44,814 nt of DNA from Burkholderiales bacterium (GTDB lineage Bacteria; Pseudomonadota; Gammaproteobacteria; Burkholderiales; SG8-41): NCBI GenBank assembly GCA_019751125.1, contig JAIENU010000102.1, forward strand, positions 1 to 44,814. Reading direction: 5' to 3'. Numbering within the stretch: the first letter of the stretch is position 1; each line of letters starts with the position of its first letter. Below are positions 39,493 to 44,814 of this stretch, piece after piece. Below the pieces are notes generated by a model. The model had not been told where the DNA came from and did not search any database. It worked only from the letters and a program-made list of their open reading frames with translations. The translations under genes and the position numbers were made by a program.

Positions 39493-40341
39493 ATGCAGAC
39501 GACATTCAATGCGCGCCGCGTGATGCTGGCGCTGGGCCTGTTCTTTTTCTCGAGCTTGTTCCCGGCGCTTTCACTGGCGCAGGCGCAACCTGCTGCAAAA
39601 GCCGAGTTCGTGCCCGAGGTCGGCCAGTCCGGCAAGGATGTGGTATGGGTGCCGACGGCGCAGGGTCTGGTCGACCGCATGCTCGACATGGCCAAGCTGA
39701 CCGCGAAAGACATCCACTATGACCTCGGTTCCGGGGATGGCCGCACCGTGATCACCGCGGCGAAGCGCGGCGCCACCGCTTTCGGTGTTGAATACAACCC
39801 GGACATGGTCGAGCTGTCGCGCCGCAACGCCGCGAAAGAGGGCGTCACCGGCAAGGCCACCTTCATCCACGGCGACATCTTCCAGACTGATTTCTCGAAA
39901 GCCACCGTGATCACGCTGTTCCTGCTGCCCGACCTCAACGTCAAGCTGCGTCCGCAGATCCTCGACATGAAACCGGGCACCCGCGTGGTGTCGAACTCGT
40001 TCACGATGGGCGACTGGAAGTCCGATGAATCGCAGAGTGCCAAGGACAACTGCACCAGCTACTGCACCGCCTATCTGTGGATCGTGCCGGCGAAGGTTGA
40101 AGGCACCTGGAAATCCGGCAACGAGGAACTGAAGCTGGCGCAGGAATACCAGATGGTGCAGGGCTCGCTGAATGTCGGCGGCAAACTCTCGAACGTGCAG
40201 AACGGACGCCTGCGCGGCGACCAGATCAGCTTCACTGCCGGCGAGAACCGTTACGCCGGCCGTGTCAGTGGCAATGTGATCGAGGGCACGGTCACCAGCG
40301 GCGGCAAGACTGCGCCGTGGACCGCCACCCGCAGCAAATAA
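39493..40341 (+). CDS. Exported class I SAM-methyltransferase-like protein with C-terminal beta domain
   Basis: 282 residues. The N-terminus MQTTFNARRVMLALGLFFFS plus SLFPALSLAQAQ is a good signal peptide (cleavage near residue 33). A Rossmann methyltransferase domain follows: motif I YDLGSGDGRTVITAAKRG (about 78-95), acidic motif II FGVEYNPDMVELSRRNAAKE, and LFLLPDLNVKLRPQILDMKP (about 140-159), which recalls FAM173/DOT1-like lysine methyltransferases. The last 90 residues (WKSGNEELKLAQEYQMVQGS onward) look like a beta-sheet domain. A SAM enzyme in the periplasm would be unexpected, as SAM is cytoplasmic. It is 16 bp before the UbiD gene. Confidence 0.82.
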   Translation: MQTTFNARRVMLALGLFFFSSLFPALSLAQAQPAAKAEFVPEVGQSGKDVVWVPTAQGLVDRMLDMAKLTAKDIHYDLGSGDGRTVITAAKRGATAFGVEYNPDMVELSRRNAAKEGVTGKATFIHGDIFQTDFSKATVITLFLLPDLNVKLRPQILDMKPGTRVVSNSFTMGDWKSDESQSAKDNCTSYCTAYLWIVPAKVEGTWKSGNEELKLAQEYQMVQGSLNVGGKLSNVQNGRLRGDQISFTAGENRYAGRVSGNVIEGTVTSGGKTAPWTATRSK

Positions 40342-40357
40342 GCACAAGCCGCCGCCA

Positions 40358-41995
40358 ATGAGCGCCAAAGAACGCGGTTACGCCGACCTGCACGACCACC
40401 TCGAGCGGCTGCGTGCCCGTGGCCTGCTGGTTGAAATTGACCGCCCGGTCGACAAGGACGCGGAAATGCACCCGCTGGTGCGCTGGCAGTATGTCGGCGG
40501 CATCGAGGAGCACGAACGCAAGGCCTTCCTGTTCACCAACCCCGTGAACGCCAAGGGGCGCAAATACGCCTTTCCGGTGGTGGTCGGTGCCTATGCCGGC
40601 AACCGCGAGATTTACGGCGTGGGCATGGATGCACCGCTCGACGAGGTGCAGCAGCGCTGGGATCGTGCCATTGCCAATCCGATACCGCCGGTAGTGGTGG
40701 ACAGCGCGCCCTGCCAGGAGGTGGTGCTGACTGGCACTGATCTCCAGGGCGAGGGCAAAGGCCTCGACGCGCTGCCGATTCCGGTGTCGACCCCGGGTTT
40801 TGACGGCGCACCGACGCTTACCGCGACCAACGTCGTGACCAAGGATCCGGACACCGGCATCCACAACCACGGCACCTACCGCGCCGGCCTGAAGGCACCG
40901 GACCGCATGGTGGTGCGCATGGCCACCCGTGTCGGCGGCGCCGGCGGCTACCGCCATTACCAGAAACACCAGAAACGCGGCGACAAGACCATGCCTGTGG
41001 CGATCGTGCTCGGCGCGCCGCCCTGTGCCGCCTTTGTCGCGCCGATGAAACTGCCGATCGACCTCGACGAGATGGGAGTGGCCGGCGGCGTTGCCGGCGC
41101 ACCGATCCGCGTGGTCCGGGCGAAGACCGTGGACCTGATGGTGCCGGCCGATGCCGAGATCGTCATCGAGGGTCTGATCGATACCGAGTCGGTCGAGCCC
41201 GAAGGTCCTTTCGGCGAGTCACACGGCCACGTCGCGCTCGAGCAGTTCAACATGCCGATGCGGGTGACCGCGATCACCCACCGCAAAAATGCGATCGTCG
41301 CTTCCTACATCAGCCAGGTCACACCCAGCGAATCGAGCGCGATCAAGCGGGTGTCCTACGAACCGATGTTCCTGTCGCATTTAAGGAACACGCTGGGCAT
41401 CAAAGGCGTGAAGCGGGTGACGCTGCACGAGCGCATGACCGCGCTGCGGCGCATGGCCATCGTAACCGTCGAGCAGGGCACGCCCAAAAGCGAGGTCTGG
41501 CGTGCGCTCTACGGCGTGACTTCGTTCAAGGCCGACTGCGGCAAGATCTGCATCGCGGTCAACGACGACATCGACCCTGACAATTCCGACGCACTGTTCT
41601 GGGCGATGGCCTTCCGCATGAGCCCGGCCGAGGACATCCAGATCCTCAAGCACCGCAGCGGCGGCCACGGCCCAGAGCGCGAGCACGAGACCGACCAGGA
41701 AGACTCGACGCTGCTGATTGATGCCACGGCGAAGGAAATCCTGCCGCCATTTGCATTGCCCAAGCGCGAATACATGGAGCGCAGCCGCAAACTGTGGGAA
41801 GAGATCGGCCTGCCCAAGCTGCGTCCGCAGTCGCCGTGGTTTGGTACCGCTTCGGGCGACTGGCTGCCGGTGTGGGATGCCGGTGGCAAACGTGCCGCCG
41901 AGGGTGATTACCTGGAAAACGGCCGGATCAGCGCCAAGGCCGCGCGCAAGGGACTCAAGCCCGAGAGCAGCTACCGCCCTGACCGGGAAGACTGA
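40358..41995 (+). CDS. UbiD-family prenyl-FMN-dependent decarboxylase
   Basis: 545 residues, intact. The N-terminus YADLHDHLERLRARGLLVEI is typical. The active-site region includes TGIHNHGTYRAGLKAPDRMV (about 166-185), VGGAGGYRHYQKHQKRGDKT and the catalytic acidic motif EPEGPFGESHGHV (about 277-289), whose Glu pair acts with prenylated FMN. The family makes reversible (de)carboxylations of aromatic and unsaturated acids. The prenyltransferase UbiX needed for the cofactor is not in the window. ATG 40358 follows the methyltransferase-like gene by 16 bp, so they may be co-transcribed. The length above that of UbiD itself points to the catabolic subgroup. Confidence 0.92.
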   Translation: MSAKERGYADLHDHLERLRARGLLVEIDRPVDKDAEMHPLVRWQYVGGIEEHERKAFLFTNPVNAKGRKYAFPVVVGAYAGNREIYGVGMDAPLDEVQQRWDRAIANPIPPVVVDSAPCQEVVLTGTDLQGEGKGLDALPIPVSTPGFDGAPTLTATNVVTKDPDTGIHNHGTYRAGLKAPDRMVVRMATRVGGAGGYRHYQKHQKRGDKTMPVAIVLGAPPCAAFVAPMKLPIDLDEMGVAGGVAGAPIRVVRAKTVDLMVPADAEIVIEGLIDTESVEPEGPFGESHGHVALEQFNMPMRVTAITHRKNAIVASYISQVTPSESSAIKRVSYEPMFLSHLRNTLGIKGVKRVTLHERMTALRRMAIVTVEQGTPKSEVWRALYGVTSFKADCGKICIAVNDDIDPDNSDALFWAMAFRMSPAEDIQILKHRSGGHGPEREHETDQEDSTLLIDATAKEILPPFALPKREYMERSRKLWEEIGLPKLRPQSPWFGTASGDWLPVWDAGGKRAAEGDYLENGRISAKAARKGLKPESSYRPDRED

Positions 41996-42135
41996 AAACG
42001 CCGTTCTCGTTCCGAACGCTGGACTTTGCCGTGCAAACTGGGCCAAGATGGCGGCCCGTAGTTGTTGCGGGCGACCGGTTGGCCGATGCAGCCGGCCGGC
42101 GCCTGTCCTGACAACGGCTTTTTCGAGGAGGAGCC

Positions 42136-42618
42136 ATGTTCAAACATATCCTGATGCCCACCGACGGCTCGGAACACTCGGAGCGCGCGATCGAGCGCGG
42201 CATCGAGCTTGCCAAACTCTGTGGTTCGCGTGTCACCGGCATCCACGTGATGCAGGACTACCGGATGATGATCGGCACTGAAGACATCGCCCCGACCGAC
42301 CTGGAGGAAGGCATCGAGGCGCGCGAGCGTGAGCGTGCCGCGCAGTTCCTGTCCTTTGTCGAAAAAACCGCGGCCGCCGCCGGCGTGCCCTGCGACACGG
42401 TGATCGCCAAGGGCCACCAGCCCTATGACGCGATCGTCGATGCCGCAAACGAGCGTGGCTGCGACCTGATCGTGATGACCTCGCGCCATCGCAAGGGCCT
42501 GGCCTCGCTGCTGATGGGCAGCGAAGCGAGCCGCGTGCTGCATCGCGCCTCGATCCCGGTGCTGACTTTCCGCGCGCTGATGAGCGCTGACCATCCGGAC
42601 AAGGCATCAAAAAACTGA
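42136..42618 (+). CDS. Universal stress protein (UspA family)
   Basis: 160 residues. MFKHILMPTDGSEHSERAIE at the start and the ATP-binding motif LIVMTSRHRKGLASLLMGSE (about 112-131) with S-x-x-VLHRASIPVL at 136-146 (GxxG(x9)GS/T pattern partly kept as MGSEASRVL). It is a cytoplasmic dimeric protein bound to nucleotide in most family members. ATG 42136 has the strong GAGGAGGAG ribosome site. It lies 140 bp after the UbiD gene and is followed by a terminator, so it is likely a separate unit. Confidence 0.92.
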   Translation: MFKHILMPTDGSEHSERAIERGIELAKLCGSRVTGIHVMQDYRMMIGTEDIAPTDLEEGIEARERERAAQFLSFVEKTAAAAGVPCDTVIAKGHQPYDAIVDAANERGCDLIVMTSRHRKGLASLLMGSEASRVLHRASIPVLTFRALMSADHPDKASKN

Positions 42619-42633
42619 GCCGCATCAGCTGAT

Positions 42634-42664
42634 AAAAAAGCCGCGGCATGCCGCGGCTTTTTTT
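42634..42664. terminator. Bidirectional rho-independent terminator
   Basis: AAAAAAGCCGCGGC, then ATGCCGCGGC and a seven-base T run form a nearly perfect palindrome between the convergent Usp and Bug genes. Confidence 0.92.
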
Positions 42665-42689
42665 GTGGCTGTGTGATGGTCAGTGCGGG

Positions 42690-43664
42690 TCAGGGTGCCT
42701 TGATGCCCGCGGTCTTCACCAGTTTTTTCCACTGCTCGACTTCACGCACGATGTTGTCGGCGAATTCCTTCGGCGAGTTGCCCTCGGCTTCCATGCCGCT
42801 TTTCAGGAAGCCGTTGCGTACGTCGCTGCGGGCGAGGATTTTCACCGACTCCGCATGCAGGCGGTCAATCACCGGCTTCGGTGTTTTTGCCGGCGCCAGC
42901 ATGCCCACCCAGGATGCATGCTGGTAGCCCTTGACCCCGGCTTCGGCCACCGTCGGGATGTCCGGCGCGGCTTGCGAGCGCTTGGCGCCGGTGACGGCGA
43001 GTGCGCGCAGCTTGCCGGCGCGGATGTGCGGCAGCGCGGTGGAACTGGTGCCGAAGTTGACCTGCACCTCGCCGGACAACAGCGAGGTCATCGCCGGTGC
43101 GCCGCCCTTGAACGGCACCAGCAGCATTTTGGTCTGGCTCATGTACTGGAACAGCTCGATCGCGAGGTGGGTGCTGGTGCCGATGCCGCTGAAGCCGGCG
43201 CTGATCTGGCCGGGTTTGGCCTTCAGCAGCGCCACCAGGTCGGCGAGGGTTTTGGCCTGCACCGCAGGGTGCACCACCACGATATGCGGCAGGTCGACGA
43301 TCTGGGTGATCGGCGCGAAGTCGCGCACCGGATCATAGGGCAGGTTGGCCTGCAGCGCCGGGGTGATCGACAGCGACGCCGCGATGATCAGCAGCGTGTG
43401 GCCGTCGGGCGCGGCCTTGGCCGCGGCCTCGGTGCCATGCAGGCTGCCGGCGCCGGGCCGGTTGTCGACGACGATGTTCTGTTTCAGCACCTCGGTCAGG
43501 CGGTCGGTCAGCACCCGTGCCGCAACGTCGGTCGAGCCGCCGGCACTCTGCGGCACGATGACGCGGATCGGCCGCGACGGGTAGTTGTCGGCGGCCATTG
43601 CCGGCAGCGCAGCGGACAGGGCCGCGCAGCCGAAGACGATGGCAATGCTGGGTTTGATGTTCAT
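42690..43664 (-). CDS. Bug/TctC-family periplasmic solute-binding protein (copy 7)
   Basis: 324 residues. Signal peptide MNIKPSIAIVFGCAALSAAL with cleavage near AMAAD at about 25, then YPSRPIRVIVPQSAGGSTDV, IVVDNRPGAGSLHGTEAA, MLLVPFKGGAPAMTSLLSGE and APDIPTVAEAGVKGYQHASW. The start is ATG 43664, with AGCGAGGAC upstream. It lies 79 bp downstream of the TPP-dependent enzyme gene on the same strand, so receptor and enzyme may share a transcript, as in the 18-21 kb region where Bug genes also adjoin a TPP enzyme. Confidence 0.93.
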   Translation of the reverse strand: MNIKPSIAIVFGCAALSAALPAMAADNYPSRPIRVIVPQSAGGSTDVAARVLTDRLTEVLKQNIVVDNRPGAGSLHGTEAAAKAAPDGHTLLIIAASLSITPALQANLPYDPVRDFAPITQIVDLPHIVVVHPAVQAKTLADLVALLKAKPGQISAGFSGIGTSTHLAIELFQYMSQTKMLLVPFKGGAPAMTSLLSGEVQVNFGTSSTALPHIRAGKLRALAVTGAKRSQAAPDIPTVAEAGVKGYQHASWVGMLAPAKTPKPVIDRLHAESVKILARSDVRNGFLKSGMEAEGNSPKEFADNIVREVEQWKKLVKTAGIKAP

Positions 43665-43743
43665 CGGTTTGTCCTCGCTTTTGTTTTTTATACTGTCATC
43701 CGGACCGGGATTGAGCCATTACTCAATCCTCAACCCTCGTTCC

Positions 43744-44814
43744 TCATTCCCCATCGTATCCCGGCAGCACGCGGGCATCGATCACGCACACGCCGCCGGC
43801 CTTGACGATGGCGATGCCGCGCTCGATGGCGGGCTGCATGTCGGCCATCGTGGTCACCGGGCCGATGCCCTCGGCGCCCTGGGCGCGGGCCATTGCCGCG
43901 ATGTCGATGTCGGGGTCGATGATCTTCTGGCCGATCCAGGCGTTCTCCGGCGGGCGGCCGCGGTCATCGGCAACATGGGCCTGATGGCGTTCGTCATTGA
44001 AGAACGAGCGGTTGTTGCAGATGATCATCAGGCAGGGGATCTGGTAGTGCACTGCGGTCCATACCGCGGTGTTGCCCATCAGGAAGTTGCCGTCACCCAT
44101 CAGGCCGATCGGAATACGGCCGCTGCCCTTCAGTGCCAGTGCGGCACCGATGGTCAGCCCCGGGCCTGCGCCGACGCCGCCACCGCCATCAAAGCCGAGG
44201 TAATCCAGCGGATGGCGGAAGTGGGTGTAGCTGCCGTTCCAGCCCAGCGGCAGGTGGGTGATGCTGACGTCCTGCTTGCCGATAGCCGCGTTCAGGGCAT
44301 GGGCGAGCCCTTTCAGCGCCAGCGGTTCGCCCGGTGCGCCGCCGAGCATATAAGCGGGCCCTTCGATCTTGCGCGGCCGCGGGCTGACTGCTGCAGTGAG
44401 CAGTGGCACCGCCGCATCGGGTTCACAGTTCATCCACACATCGGCCGGCGGCAGCGCCTGGTAATCCATGCTCCAGCCGCGGTGCAGCTGGCTGTCGCAG
44501 GAGATGTTGATGATCTTCGCGGTGACCGGTTTGCCGCCGAAGGTTTGTTTCAGCGCACCGGCAAGGTCCAGCCAGTCCAGCGCGAGGATCACGTCGGCTT
44601 CGGCCAGCGTTTTTTTCGCGGCCGGGACCAGGCGGTTGGCTGGCGGTGCGGCGTGCAGTCGATGATCCGTGGGGAAGGATGCGGCGAGCTTGATCTGGGT
44701 GATCACGCGCATGTCGAGTTTCTCGGCCAGTGCGACACGGGCATTCCAGTGGTCGAGGCGGCGCGAACCGCGACCGCAGAGCATCACCGGATTTTTTGCA
44801 GCCGACAGCAGCTT
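43744..44814 (-). CDS. TPP-dependent decarboxylase/synthase, C-terminal part (5' end outside window)
   Basis: 356 residues are visible, open at the upstream end. The reading starts KLLSAAKNPVMLCGRGSRRL, the middle domain of acetolactate-synthase/benzoylformate-decarboxylase-like enzymes. The TPP-binding motif begins GDGNFLMGNTAVWTAVHYQI and ends with ICNN about 12 residues later (around visible residues 244-270). The full enzyme would be about 550 residues, so some 190 N-terminal residues with the catalytic Glu are missing from view. SFFNDERHQAHVADDRGRPP after the motif is the substrate-side loop. The substrate cannot be assigned. It ends 79 bp before Bug copy 7. Confidence 0.88.
   Translation of the reverse strand, partial: KLLSAAKNPVMLCGRGSRRLDHWNARVALAEKLDMRVITQIKLAASFPTDHRLHAAPPANRLVPAAKKTLAEADVILALDWLDLAGALKQTFGGKPVTAKIINISCDSQLHRGWSMDYQALPPADVWMNCEPDAAVPLLTAAVSPRPRKIEGPAYMLGGAPGEPLALKGLAHALNAAIGKQDVSITHLPLGWNGSYTHFRHPLDYLGFDGGGGVGAGPGLTIGAALALKGSGRIPIGLMGDGNFLMGNTAVWTAVHYQIPCLMIICNNRSFFNDERHQAHVADDRGRPPENAWIGQKIIDPDIDIAAMARAQGAEGIGPVTTMADMQPAIERGIAIVKAGGVCVIDARVLPGYDGE

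Noticed and set aside
1-44814. tRNA, rRNA, riboswitch or phage genes
   Set aside because: Scanning both strands by eye I found no cloverleaf with a T-loop sequence, no rRNA segment, no recognisable riboswitch core and no phage structural or integrase gene; short or divergent ones could be missed.

Overview
The window is high-GC DNA with dense, short-spaced genes. It carries a beta-proteobacterial signature: repeated tripartite-tricarboxylate (Bug/TctC) periplasmic binding proteins, a trxA gene beside a seven-iron ferredoxin, and an AddAB-like nuclease/helicase pair of the proteobacterial type. I would place it in the Betaproteobacteria (Burkholderiales or a relative), by inference from gene families only. 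I see no rRNA, tRNA, CRISPR array, prophage or plasmid replication genes.

Layout. 1-7108 is housekeeping: the 5' part of trxA (minus), fdxA with a duplicated 3' end, and an overlapping AddB-like/AddA-like pair. 7229-11113 holds two Bug genes and a quinone-oxidoreductase-like gene, interrupted at about 9377-10147 by low-GC DNA that contains one complete integron gene cassette with a recognisable attC site but no integrase in the window. 11219-17855 holds an exported protein of unknown function, an SDR, an MFS transporter, a sirtuin, a REP-associated transposase (RAYT) flanked by inverted REP elements, a small exported protein and a large alpha/beta hydrolase. 18112-22488 looks like one operon: two Bug genes, a split thiamine-diphosphate decarboxylase, a DinB-like protein and a CBS-domain protein. 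It is closed by a second pair of REP elements.

22645-35524 alternates catabolic and envelope genes: MFS plus carboxymuconolactone-decarboxylase-like protein; two copies of a divergent SDR/Bug arrangement (about 24.5-26.4 kb and 32.0-33.8 kb) whose SDRs both lack the usual catalytic Tyr and Ser; an enol-lactonase-like hydrolase, a lipoprotein and an MsbA-like ABC exporter; and a translationally coupled three-gene envelope set (exported protein, M48 metalloprotease with TPR-like tail, lipoprotein). 35610-42618 holds an SRAP protein, a hotdog thioesterase, a membrane diguanylate cyclase, an exported FKBP, an amidohydrolase, an exported SAM-methyltransferase-like protein, a UbiD-family decarboxylase and a universal stress protein. 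The end of the window (42690-44814, minus) holds a seventh Bug gene and the 3' part of a TPP-dependent decarboxylase/synthase.

How it works together: most of the window reads as accessory catabolism of organic or aromatic acids. Orphan Bug proteins sense or bind carboxylates, and nearby decarboxylases, SDRs, hydrolases, an aldolase-family protein and an amidohydrolase would process them. No TctA/TctB membrane subunits are present here, so the Bug proteins must share a transporter encoded elsewhere or act as sensors. The most unusual material is the isolated integron cassette with its internally duplicated protein, the RAYT/REP set, the fdxA 3' duplication, the duplicated SDR/Bug module with degenerate SDR active sites, and the coupled M48 envelope operon.
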